A stretch of 64,000 nucleotides of DNA, taken from positions 2,352,501 to 2,416,500 of the forward strand of contig JAJGOT010000002.1 of assembly GCA_022457155.1 (NCBI GenBank), given 5' to 3'. The position numbers and the translations under genes are program-made. Below are positions 1 through 8,808 of this stretch, in pieces. Within the stretch, counting starts at the first letter, position 1; each line of letters starts with the position of its first letter. The stretch is from Cladopsammia gracilis (Eukaryota > Cnidaria > Anthozoa > Scleractinia > Dendrophylliidae). The notes under the pieces are model-generated. The model did not search any database and was not told the DNA's origin. It was given only the letters and a program-made list of their open reading frames with translations.

Positions 1-12
1 CCAACAAATTAA

Positions 13-135
13 CAAAGGAAGTGCGCCCCCTCGCCTCAACAAGGCCACTACAGCCACAGCAGCCGATATACTGCTGGTGGACGTCGGAACTTTGGGAATC
101 AAAGTCACCGCTTTAGCCCTTATCAACGTGGCTGA
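13..135 (+). pseudogene. DIRS-type retrotransposon gag C-terminal tail (remnant)
   Basis: An open frame rich in Arg, Gly, Ser and Gln ends at TGA 133-135, and an in-frame TAA lies at 10-12. This composition is usual for the nucleic-acid-binding tail of gag in DIRS-type (tyrosine recombinase) retrotransposons. The assignment rests mainly on position, because recognisable DIRS reverse transcriptase begins about 130 bp downstream in another frame. The start lies outside the window. The call is inferred from context and composition, not from a specific motif. Confidence 0.4.
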
Positions 136-267
136 AATGATTTTTTGTCCAAGGGCCACCCACCAAAAAGCAGAATGAAAAAGGAGGGTGCAGCAAAGCA
201 AAATTAACACACGAGGTATGTTCAAAACAATTGTCCCCTAGATTGAATGATTTTTCCCCCTGATGTT

Positions 268-663
268 GGCTTGATAGTTGGAAATCAGCCTGTTTTCAAA
301 GTGGGTAGACTCATGGAGTTTATCCCTAGGTGGCGTGAGATCACGTCTGACCCTAATATACTGCAATATGTACAAGAGGTTAAAATTTCTTTTATAAAAG
401 GCATTGTGCCCTGCCAACCGGTCTAGTGTCTTTAATACTCAGCAAAGTGAAATTGTCCAAAATGAGATTCAAAGTCTCCTTTTAAAAGGGGTGCTCAAAG
501 AATCACACTCTGAGACAGGGGAGTTTGTGTCAACTATATTTTTATGCCCAAAACATGATGGCTCTTTTCGTATGATCTTTAATCTTAAACAATTTAACGA
601 GTCAGTGGAATACCACCACTTCAAAATGGATACACTGGAAACAGTCACAAGAATGATGAAACC
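268..663 (+). pseudogene. DIRS-type reverse transcriptase, 5' part, interrupted by the Maverick
   Basis: The frame opens with a segment containing VGRLMEFIPRW and then shifts frame near 410-420. It continues as a typical N-terminal RT region (QQSEIVQNEIQSLL, then PKHDGSFRMIFNLKQFN), the fingers segment before the first catalytic Asp. It is cut at 663 after MMKP by the insertion at 664, and the frame resumes at 19727 with FMAFVDLRDAYYTVP. The element was therefore a retrotransposon RT-RNase H gene before insertion. The frameshift shows it is also decayed on its own account. A gypsy-type RT is the main alternative, but the downstream tyrosine recombinase favours DIRS. Confidence 0.8.
658..663 (+). 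repeat. Left 6-bp target-site duplication (GAAACC)
   Basis: GAAACC directly precedes the first base of the element and recurs at 19721..19726. Removing the element plus one copy joins the flanking RT coding frame. A 6-bp duplication is the hallmark of Maverick/Polinton integration by a retroviral-type integrase. Confidence 0.93.
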
Positions 664-961
664 AGTAGAAGTGTATAGGGAATACTGGCTCACTCTCTGT
701 TTTACGCTGGTTCGAAGCGTTTCTCATTGCGCTCCTTTTCCCAGATGATCAGAACCTATTTCTCACAAATTGCAACGTTTTTTTCCGCGCCCACAATAGA
801 CAATGAGAAACGCGTCTAACCAGCGTAAAACGGAAGTGAATTAATTCAATTGAGAATCGCTTCGAACCAGTGTAAAACAGGGAGTGAATTAATTCAATTG
901 AGAATCGCTTCGAACCAGCGTGAAACAGAGAGTGAGCCAGTATTCCCTATACACTTCTACT
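664..961. repeat. Left terminal module, self-palindromic, 298 bp
   Basis: The first about 63 bp and the last about 63 bp are reverse complements with two mismatches, so the module alone can fold into a long stem with an internal region of about 170 bp. It contains the 20-bp box TTTTACGCTGGTTCGAAGCG once forward (700..719) and three times in reverse (811..830, 858..877, 906..925; the last three about 47 bp apart, with small variations). The right terminus (19424..19720) is nearly identical and lies in the same orientation. Just inside, 968..989 matches 19402..19423 in inverted orientation with one mismatch. The stop codon of the polymerase frame lies inside this module. Confidence 0.92.
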
Positions 962-3900
962 AAAGCTAAATTCAGCAGAACTTTTTTCCCCTCTCAACCG
1001 CCAATGTCCCCAAGCCAATGTGGAAATTCCATCTTCGCACACAAATCGTTTGTCATCATTTGCACTCAACGCAGTCTTGTTCACAGTTTGGGAAAAGAGT
1101 TCATGCTTCAAACTGCGGATGCATTCCATTTGCCGCATTGCCGGTTTTTGACTTTCCAGACAGGCAACAAAATCTTCATGGGAGATTCGCTTTTTCACAA
1201 CTTTCTTTTTCACTCCTTTGCATTTCTTCGTTCCCCCACCTCCATGGATCTTGATGGAATATGATTTTGGTTTCAATCCCACAAATTCTTCAATGATTTC
1301 ACCGCAAGCTTCATCTTTCATCAGTCCCAACTCTTTCTTGTTTTTCCTCTCCAAAGTCCCATCAGCAACGCACGGATGTGCTTCAGAAAATTCAGAAGTG
1401 TCAAATTTTGCATCAACATCTCCCGCGATGTCTGCAAACAAATTTTCTGTTTCAATCTCATAGAGCAGGGAGTCAGTGTCAGTGAAACACAACTGCACTT
1501 TTTCCCATCTTTTCTTCACGAACTCATAGTGGAAGTCATAGATCAAAGTCTTTGAAATGTCCAAAATTGCTTGCCCCACAAAAACAGGTTTGTTGAAGAC
1601 CATCTTAGTTCGCCGCATATGCACTCCAACCAAATTTTCATCATAGATTGTGAAATGTTCAAAGCTGGGCCGGAAAGAGAGTTTCATCAGTTTCTTTTCC
1701 GACTACACCAAATGAAAATTAATTCTGTTTCGAATGTTTTCCATTGTTTTCCCGAAGACAGCGTTGTTCATCAGTTTGAAGAAATCTTTCTCGAAAGCGT
1801 TTCGGGATGATTGCCTCAACTCAATGTTCTTCTGAATAAAAGATGCTAACCATCTTTCTTCCCTGAATTTCACTCCCCTCCAAATCTTCGTCAAACGACA
1901 ACCCAGATCCAGAGCTTGCTTCAAGATTTTCCGATGCACAACCATCTTTTCCTTGTTCTCAAGGTTGGGAATGAGTTTTTCCACTTTTTCAATTATCTTT
2001 CTTTCTGGGAGAGGTGGCAAATCATTGAAAAAATCATGCAATTCATCTGGGATTGCTACGTCCACTTCTAGCACGCACCTTTCATTTTCCCAGTTTCTCA
2101 ACTCTTCTTCGTTCATCCACTCAAACTCACCCACAGGGAGTTTGCATCCCAGTTAGGAATGAAGGTTGAAGGTTTCTCAGGATTGAAATCATCACCCATG
2201 AATTTGTTGTTGGCCCTGGCTCTCCTGTGAAGGATGGTTGAAACACCTCCACGAATTCCTCTCTCGAAGAACAGCAACATATCTGGGTCAGTCAACAGCT
2301 CCAATTCAACTCCGCTTTCCTTCAAAGCGGCATCCCAAGCCAGACCGGGAGAAGTGTAAAACCAAGCAGGATCGACGCCATAATGTTTCCGGCAAACTTT
2401 TCTGAATTCTTGGAAAACATCCGCCAGCAAAGTCACATCTGATTTCAGATATGCATCGTGGAAATCTCCCATGTTGTTCATCTCCATTTCTTTCCAAACT
2501 TTTTCAGCGAATTGAAAGTCTTCATCGGAAATGCCCTCGTCGTTCAGTTTGGAGAAGAAATGTTTCTTATCAGGCAGTTTTTCCTGAAATTTTTCTGTGG
2601 AATCCAGCCATTCATAGGGAAAGACTCCTTTCCGTTTCATCAACTCCCATTTTTCACCAAAGACCTTCCGAGTTTCCAGGAAGTCTTCATCCGTCAAATT
2701 CTCCACCAAGTTTCCCAAGGGGGCTGCCATGAATCGGGCTGAATCCAGAAATCGAATTTCATGCCAAATTTTCACAACTTTCCCTTTGTCATTCAATCTT
2801 GTTCCCAGCAGAATCTTTTTGGAGAAGGAGATATAATTTTCTTCGTTTTTGGGGATGCAAGTGATATCTCCTTCAATTTTTCCCAGATTTTTCACGAAAA
2901 GATGAGCGTCATAGCCAGTCAGGTTGTGAAAAAACACAGGGGTGAATTTGGGTTTCTTGAAATTCAGATTGCAAATCTCATGAGCTGCTCCTCGGAATTC
3001 TCCGGAAAAGTGGCAGTGATCCCTGACTTTCTTTTCCCCCAATCCAAATTCTTTTTCACAGATCCAACAAACAGTTGCGGCATCAAACAACTTTCTCTCT
3101 TTTTTCCCAAATTTCATCCGCTTCGGAAATTTCATTTCTTCCTGAATTCCTTTCACAAACTGCACCAAATCTTCCACGAATCTTTCCCCAACATCCACGG
3201 AATCATTTTCTGCTCGAAACAAAACTGGATCTCGCTTCACAAACGGGGAAACGAGATGGAAAGCGAAAGAACAGGGAATGTGTTTCTGGAATTTCTCCGT
3301 GAAACTTTTCTTTGGATTTGGCCCTGCAGATGCAATGGGGAGTTGTCTCGCTTCAAAATCGGCATAGATGACAAAGGGAAAAATCATTTTCCTCTGCCAG
3401 TTTTTGAATTTCACCGTGCTTCCCTCTTCCCGCATAATAATTCTCAAAGCTTTAAACTGGGAACAAGATTCCGCATGTTTTTCCAATTTTTCTTCATTGG
3501 GAAAGTGGTTCAAGCATCTCCTGCAGAAAACAATTGCACCATTGTGTTTTGTCACTTGATTCGACAAAAGACGACTGAGACTGCGGATCCAGCAGAAGTA
3601 AGTTTGCTCGTCTTGCGTCAACCACAGGAGGTCAATCATTTTTCCTTTTTCTTCAGAAATTCTCAGGGGGAAAATCCATCCATCTTCAAACCCAAAAACA
3701 TGCACAGCCAATCCCGGATTTCTCCGTTCGAATTTTCCAATATCATTCAGGGGAGTTGGAAAAGACAAACCACTCCAATTCAATGTTTCTGCGTGTTTTC
3801 TCAATTCTTTTGAAATTCTTTCTGCATTTTTCTCCACTGGGAAACAAGCTCTTGTCGCGCACCATTTGAAACACATTTCATCATTATTCTTCAAGTTCAC

Positions 3901-4740
3901 CATAGCTTTCTTGTTCTTCAATGTGGAAGGAAGTGGAATGTGAGAACCTCCACCCAATGGTCGATGCTTGGTGAAGAAAATTGCCAGATCTGTCACTTCC
4001 TCGAATCTCCAGTTTGATCCTTTCCTTTGAAAATTCGCAAGGTTTTCAAGAATTCTTTCAACCATGCGATGGAAGAGCTCTTTCCGGTCGGTTCCTTCCA
4101 AATTCATTTCCATTTCCAAATGGAAGCCAGCTTCCTCCTCAATCACTTCTCCAGTTGCCAAATTCGTACGACTCATTCGACAGGAAAGAATCATCTTTGT
4201 TTTGGTTCTTTTGTTCTTGTCAAGCAAATCAATGACTTTCCGTCTCGCAGTCTTCAAGAATTCTCTGGGAGAAAAATCTGGTCTGCCGGGAATGCCAAAT
4301 GATCTCGCAAAACCTCTCAAAGCGGATTCTCTTTCTTCCACAACAAATTCTTCCTTCCGCAATTCAGCAATCTGCTTTTTCAATCTTTCCACCGCGGGAT
4401 TGGATCTTCTCCGAACATCAACATCATCCACACTTTCCAACCAATTCATCCAATCGACAACAGTTTCCACATTTTGCTCAATCGCTCTGGGAATGGTTCT
4501 GGAAGGAAAATCTCTTCTTTCCGGAATCAAAATAGGAACAGGAATTTTTTTATTTTTGACATCCAGGGGGTTGACTTTTCGTTTTTTCCGAATTTTCAAA
4601 CGAACTGTTACATTTCCTTTTTTTCTCGGTCTTTCGGGTTGCGATTCTTCCCAAAGTTCCATCAATTCGGCTTTGGACATTCGGGAGAACCCAACAATTC
4701 CTTCTTCACGAGCCCAATTTTTCAATTCTCGCGAATTCAT
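947..4740 (-). pseudogene. polB: Protein-primed family B DNA polymerase (broken into three segments)
   Basis: The start is placed at the Met at 4740, which has a TAAAATG context and a SAP-like N-terminus (SRELKNWAREEG...). A C2H2-type finger follows (CRRCLNHF...H...C), then ExoI (YADFEA), an inserted C2-C...H-C-H element (CWICEKEF...DHCHFSGEFRG), ExoII (FHNLTGYDAHLF) and ExoIII (YLKSDVTLLADVF). Polymerase motif A starts as WDANSLW, but the frame breaks near 2140 and several residues normally present after it are missing. Motif B (NNAVFGKTMEN) lies in the next frame, followed by an in-frame TAG at about 1700-1702. Motif C (FTDTDSLLY) lies beyond that, and the frame ends at 947 inside the terminal module. 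The intact enzyme would replicate the element from a terminal protein; this copy cannot make full-length enzyme without frameshifting and readthrough. Confidence 0.93.
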
Positions 4741-4779
4741 TTTATTTGGTAAAACCAAAAAAATATTTTTCCAAATAAA
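4741..4779. promoter_or_regulatory. 39-bp divergent control region between polB and the HTH gene
   Basis: Only 39 bp separate the two divergent start codons. The region is bordered by TTTATTTGG and CCAAATAAA, exact reverse complements, so each gene has the same upstream sequence (CCAAATAAAATGAA). This suggests shared early control of both genes. No independent promoter evidence is visible. Confidence 0.55.
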
Positions 4780-5271
4780 ATGAAGTTTTCGATTCAGGAA
4801 GAAGGAAAAGAAAAACAGATTTTTTTCACATTCAAGGAAGCCAGTCAAGAAACAAACATCCCCATTTCCAACATTTGGCGAGTTCTCAAAAGAGAAAACA
4901 AAAAATTCAAAAGGAAAGATGGAAAAGTTTTTTTCATTCAGAAAGAAATGACAGATAAACCCTTTCTCCAAGTTGATGGAGAAGATATTTTTGATTATGA
5001 TGAACTAGAAAAGTTTGGAATTTCAAACCAAGTTTTCCTCAACCAAATCCTCAAGAAGAAAAAACATTTCCTTGATTCGGAGGAAATCACTCACTTTATC
5101 ACATGGAAATCTCCTGAATTTGATTTTCTCATTGATACATTGAGGAAAAATCAAAGGACTGAAAAAATCATTCAAAAGAACAAAAAGAAATCAAGGCCAA
5201 AAATAACCAGAAATCACACTTCAGTTTGGGCAAATCACAAAGACTTGGTGGACCTTATAGAAAAAGTTTGA
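4780..5271 (+). CDS. Putative helix-turn-helix DNA-binding protein
   Basis: The product is a 163-residue Lys/Glu-rich protein. Residues about 14-50 (FTFKEASQETNIPISNIWRV, then a basic wing ending KVFFIQ) read as a small HTH followed by a beta element, resembling NUMOD1-type modules. The same layout occurs three times in the protein at 7368..8378. The C-terminus is basic (KKKSRPKITRNH). It is divergent from the polymerase across a 39-bp symmetric spacer, so a role in early regulation or as a replication accessory factor is a reasonable inference. The start is the ATG in TAAAATG. I recognise no named homologue, and no enzyme motif is visible. Confidence 0.7.
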   Translation: MKFSIQEEGKEKQIFFTFKEASQETNIPISNIWRVLKRENKKFKRKDGKVFFIQKEMTDKPFLQVDGEDIFDYDELEKFGISNQVFLNQILKKKKHFLDSEEITHFITWKSPEFDFLIDTLRKNQRTEKIIQKNKKKSRPKITRNHTSVWANHKDLVDLIEKV

Positions 5272-5295
5272 ATTTTTTCTCCATTGGAGAAAAAA

Positions 5296-5481
5296 ATGTC
5301 AAGTGAAAACAAATCCACTCCTCAGCAAGAGGCAGAAAAAATCAAAGAAGAAACGGACTGGTAAAAAGCGTGTGAAATGGAAAGAAACTTTCAAAAAGCG
5401 GTTGACATGGCAACTGGTTTCCTCCCAGTCCGAACGGAGGAGGATTTCAAGTTCATGGAAAAATGGATTTTTGCGTTTTAA
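5296..5481 (+). pseudogene. Small acidic ORF with an in-frame stop
   Basis: From ATG 5296 a 62-codon frame starts MSSENKSTPQQEAEK and is closed by TAA directly after ETDW. The same frame continues as a sensible amphipathic sequence (KACEMERNFQKAVDM...FKFMEKW) to the next stop at 5481. It lies between two plus-strand genes with short spacers on both sides and has the A-rich start context used throughout the element. The reading as one gene broken by a nonsense codon is inferred from frame continuity and spacing. The function is unknown. Confidence 0.45.
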
Positions 5482-5508
5482 TTCATTTTTTTTGTCTCAC
5501 CCAAGAAA

Positions 5509-6135
5509 ATGAATCCCGAAAAAATTTCCATTTCCGATATCCATCTCCAAGATCCCGTGAAGCGATCAACTGGAAAGATCAACTATTGCCTGCTCCTATG
5601 CTCTCACAAGGACCACCCACAACTGCATGTAAAACTTCAAACCAAGTTCAAACTTTTTTTCCATGAAGGAAATTCTTTCTCTTTGGGAATCACTCTCCCT
5701 GAAAAAAACATCCCCTTTTTCCGCGAATTGGAAATGCATTTGAATTCAGCGGCCATGGAAAAACAACCGGAAGTGAAAAAACTTACCCCCTCATGTTCCA
5801 AGTACCATGAGGGGGATTTCACTCTCTTGAAAGTGGATAAATCCAAGCAGGAAAAGATTTATGCCAAAATCTATCCCTCCACATTCCCCAAAACGGATTT
5901 CTCCTGTCGATTTTGGGAGTTATGCGATGATGGGAAGAAAAAACCCATTCTGAAGCAAAAAGAACTCATTGGGATTCCACTTTACGGGCAAGTAGTTTTC
6001 TCAATCAAGCACCTTTTCTGCGGAAATGTGAAAGCGATCACATGCATTGTGGACGAAGTTTTGGTGGAAGAAATGGTTCTAGCGGCTTCAGCTTTCGATG
6101 AGTTTGAGGACAAGAATGAGGAGGATGAAGTTTGA
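5509..6135 (+). CDS. Conserved-looking early protein, possible nucleic-acid-binding
   Basis: The product is a 208-residue protein starting MNPEKISISDIHLQD in an AAAATG context. It has beta-rich segments (YCLLLCSHKD, HVKLQTKFKLFF, FSLGITLPEKN), a central charged region, a later segment (IGIPLYGQVVFSIKHLFCG) and a strongly acidic C-terminus (FDEFEDKNEEDEV). Mixed beta structure with an acidic tail is seen in single-stranded DNA-binding proteins of several viruses. It lies near the polymerase, so replication support is a plausible but unproven role. I do not recognise a named family. The codon structure is open throughout without lesions. Confidence 0.62.
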   Translation: MNPEKISISDIHLQDPVKRSTGKINYCLLLCSHKDHPQLHVKLQTKFKLFFHEGNSFSLGITLPEKNIPFFRELEMHLNSAAMEKQPEVKKLTPSCSKYHEGDFTLLKVDKSKQEKIYAKIYPSTFPKTDFSCRFWELCDDGKKKPILKQKELIGIPLYGQVVFSIKHLFCGNVKAITCIVDEVLVEEMVLAASAFDEFEDKNEEDEV

Positions 6136-7367
6136 TCTCGCTGAGATCTGGAGGAAACTCCAAATTATTTTCCAGAATCTGATTCTGAAAAATATTTTTG
6201 TGATTTTTTCAGTGAATTTGGGCAGAACCTTTTTCCTGATTTTTTTCAGATTTGCCACGTGTGGTAGGTCTGATTTTACCCCAGATTTTTTCAGTTCATT
6301 TTGGGCAGATTTTCCACGCACGATCGGTTGATTTTTTCCCAAATCCGCTCCGGGAAGAATTTGGCGTTCGGTTTTGGGGGAAAAATGAATTCTGAATCCA
6401 GAAAATAATTTGCGGAATCCAACTCCGGGAAAAATTATTTTTGCTTGAACTTGCAACTCCGGGAAAAATTATTTTTGCTTGAACTTGCAACTCCGGGAAA
6501 AATTATTTTTGCTTGAACTTGCAACTCCGGGAAAAATTATTTTTGTCTGGAATTGCAAGTCCAGGAAAAATTATTTTTGCTTGAACTTGCAACTCCGGGA
6601 AAAAATATTTTTGCTTGAACTTGCAACTCCGGGAAAAATTATTTTTGCTTGAACTTGCAACTCCGGGAAAAATTATTTTTGCTTGAACTTGCAACTCCGG
6701 GAAAAATTATTTTTCTCCCAGATTCCCCAGAGTTTTTCCTCCCAGATTTCAGCGGAATATTCAAAATCTTTTTCCAACTCCGGAAAAAGATTTCCTCGCG
6801 TCGATTCTCTGGGTGGGAAAAAATCCATCTTGCGTTAAAAACTGTCTCGTTTCTGGGTATTTGGGAGGGAATATTTGTCGCTTTTCTGGGTTTTTTTTGT
6901 CGAAACAGGTGGTTTTTTTGGCTCCAAACTGGGATAAATTTAACAACTGAGACGCGTTTTTCTGCTAAACTCAGGAGAAAATGAAAAAGACCCCCTCAAG
7001 CGCGTGTGGTTAAGCCCTGAAATTCTTTTTCTTTTAGGAAAAAATTTCGTTCAAAATTTCTCATTTTTATTTTTGCTTGTTAACCATTTTTAGATTCAGT
7101 GGGGTGGGTTTTTACCTGTGTTTTTCTGCATAGTGTTTTTTTTCATTCTATCCATTCAGGAGGGTAGGTTTCAAACATCCCTCCCAAAACTTTTTGAGAG
7201 AAAAAAAAATTCTTCTCCAAAAAAATCTCCAAAAGGCATTCTGGATCCTCCCCAGAAAACGAGAAAAAATTAACAAATGAGTTCTGCTAAAATGAGGAGC
7301 AGAAGCGGATTTTGAAAATTCATCCCAGAATATTCCGAATTTTATTTATTTTTTCCCACCTATCAAA
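6136..7367. other. Non-coding region with minisatellite, 1.2 kb
   Basis: No convincing gene is present. The open frames here on both strands are translations of the tandem repeat. The left part holds T-rich repeats of a related word (TTTTCAG/GATTTT). Positions 6421..6715 are the 34-bp minisatellite. The remainder to 7367 is homopolymer-rich with short GGGA and TTTTTT words. It is the largest gene-free stretch in the element and separates the replication genes from the block that follows. Confidence 0.75.
6421..6715. repeat. 34-bp tandem minisatellite, about 8.7 units
   Basis: Units begin AACTCCGGGAAAAATTATTT and are 34 bp long. Most are identical. One unit near 6540-6570 diverges (GTCTGG...GTCCAGG) and another has a one-base change in the A/T run. 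The near-uniformity implies recent expansion or homogenisation. A role as origin, recombination site or enhancer is conceivable but not shown. Confidence 0.95.
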
Positions 7368-8378
7368 ATGTGGGTTTTGATAGATGCAGTTTCCAAAGAA
7401 AGGCTCAGCGAGAGATTTTCATCCCAGGCGAAGTTGGCGAAATTCATGCACTTTTCTCCCAAATCTTTGAACAAAGCGGTTAATGAAGGAAGAAATAAAT
7501 TTCAGTTTCGCGGGAGGGAAGTGGCAGTTGTCAACCAAAAAGTCACTCGTCTTTCAGTTCATGAATCTCCCAGTGATCCTCCCCTGGAGAAATTTGAAAC
7601 AGAAACTGAAATGGCAAAATGGCTTGGCGTCACGAGACAAGCAGTTTATTTGGCTTTTCGGAGAACTGGCTGGTGCCAGAGTTGGAAAATCAGGAAACAT
7701 GGAAAAGATTTTTTCATGCAACGAATTTTCGACAAGGAACCGGTGGGTTCTCTTCCCGAAGTGGCTGGAGAAATCCCAACCATCTCCCAGAAACCGCATG
7801 CGATTCCCGTTAAAATCATTTCCTCCAGTTCAACAAAGATTTATCGCAGTGTTTCAGCAGCGACATCTGATTTGGGGATCGATGCGAGAACAATCCATGA
7901 TGCATTGAAAAGCGGGAGAAATTCTTTCACCCGGAGAAGCGATGGAACAAAATTCAAAGTTGAAAAAGCATTTCTCCAGCCACAGCAGGCGGGACTTGGT
8001 CCCCAACCGCGGAAGATAGAATTTCATCCCCGCCCAGCAGATGTGGTGGGTCAGAAGGCGTTGGATGATGTGCAGCGAAATTGGGGAACAAATTTTCAGA
8101 TGATGAAAAATCGCTATCCGGGATGGGATGTGGCTTTGAACGTAGACATGGAAAAGCAACAAACAAAGATGGTGCTTTTCAACCCCAACACCGGCAGTAA
8201 TTTTCCCGTGAAAGTCTGGCAGGATTTTATAGATTATTTTGACAAGCGGTATATGGATTACCCCTATCTAACAGAGTATAAGATGTATCTCGCACAAGGG
8301 GTCTGGAAGTTCTCAGTAAGAATCGGTGCGACGGAATTTGAGCCCTGGTTTCGTTTTACTTTCGTTAAAAACCAGTGA
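7368..8378 (+). CDS. Protein with three putative HTH (NUMOD1-like) modules
   Basis: The product is a 336-residue protein. Three similar modules are visible, each a sensor-like strand, then a helix-turn-helix and a basic strand: about residues 4-52 (SSQAKLAKFMHFSPKSLNKA), about 75-115 (TETEMAKWLGVTRQAVYLAF) and about 152-200 (SVSAATSDLGIDARTIHDAL). About 130 residues follow with no module I recognise, aromatic-rich near the end (YFDKRYMDYPYLTEYKMY). NUMOD1 modules are DNA-binding units usually attached to homing nucleases; no nuclease motif is seen here. The gene follows the minisatellite and converges on the hydrophobic gene across a hairpin. The likely role is a sequence-specific DNA-binding regulator or origin-binding protein, by inference. 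Confidence 0.75.
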   Translation: MWVLIDAVSKERLSERFSSQAKLAKFMHFSPKSLNKAVNEGRNKFQFRGREVAVVNQKVTRLSVHESPSDPPLEKFETETEMAKWLGVTRQAVYLAFRRTGWCQSWKIRKHGKDFFMQRIFDKEPVGSLPEVAGEIPTISQKPHAIPVKIISSSSTKIYRSVSAATSDLGIDARTIHDALKSGRNSFTRRSDGTKFKVEKAFLQPQQAGLGPQPRKIEFHPRPADVVGQKALDDVQRNWGTNFQMMKNRYPGWDVALNVDMEKQQTKMVLFNPNTGSNFPVKVWQDFIDYFDKRYMDYPYLTEYKMYLAQGVWKFSVRIGATEFEPWFRFTFVKNQ

Positions 8379-8472
8379 ACGAAGTGAGCCTTTGTGATTT
8401 TTCATTTCCCAGAAATGAAAACTCATTCATTCCCAGCTTCACTCCCGGCTCACTCCCTTCGGTCGTTCACTG
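8373..8472. terminator. Inverted repeat between convergent genes
   Basis: CAGTGAACGAAGTGAGCC (from 8373) pairs with GGCTCACTCCCTTCGGTCGTTCACTG (8447..8472), with a bulge in the second arm and a loop of about 55 nt. It lies exactly at the 3' ends of the convergent genes 7368..8378 and 8467..8808. A transcript-end or insulating role is inferred. Confidence 0.45.
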
Positions 8473-8808
8473 AAATCGATTTTCCCATTCCTTCTCAAAC
8501 TTCTCCAAATCCAACCCCAAATCAATCACAATCCCATCAATCGCTTCCATTGAAAACAAAAATTCAGCTCGATCAAAATTTCCTCCCCGCAAAGCGAAGC
8601 GCAAATCACTCAATGTTTTTTCATAGGTGGTGAACGCGAACTTCGCCATCTCAATTTTGCTTTTCAGGTTCTTCATTTCATTCGCGGTTTTGACGACCAA
8701 TCCCAACCCTGAAATCACTCCCAACACGATGGGGTTGAGAGTTGCTGCCCCAGCAATCGTCCCGATTGCAACCAAACCGGAAGAGGTCAAATTCATGAGC
8801 AGATTCAT
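8467..8808 (-). CDS. Small hydrophobic protein, putative membrane-associated
   Basis: The product is 113 residues, with the start set at the Met at 8808 (AAAATG context) rather than the upstream Met at 8838. Residues about 5-37 are a continuous Gly/Ala/Leu/Val/Ile-rich segment (SSGLVAIGTIAGAATLNPIV), long enough for one or two membrane helices. A soluble amphipathic part follows (KSKIEMAKFAFTTYEKTLSDLR). I have the impression that similar short proteins recur next to fibre-like genes in cnidarian Mavericks, but this is from recall. A membrane-active or capsid accessory role is a guess. It overlaps the open 3' part of the upstream fibre frame. Confidence 0.62.
   Translation of the reverse strand: MNLLMNLTSSGLVAIGTIAGAATLNPIVLGVISGLGLVVKTANEMKNLKSKIEMAKFAFTTYEKTLSDLRFALRGGNFDRAEFLFSMEAIDGIVIDLGLDLEKFEKEWENRFQ

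Noticed and set aside
469..693. Minus-strand 74-residue frame in the DIRS/terminal-module region
   Set aside because: It is the antisense shadow of the reverse transcriptase gene and terminal module, and has no motif.
2761..3813. 350-residue plus-strand open frame within the polymerase gene
   Set aside because: It is the opposite-strand shadow of the polB coding region, whose motifs on the minus strand are unmistakable.
6088..6694. Minus-strand frames full of QVQAKIIFPG-type repeats
   Set aside because: They are translations of the 34-bp minisatellite and not genes.
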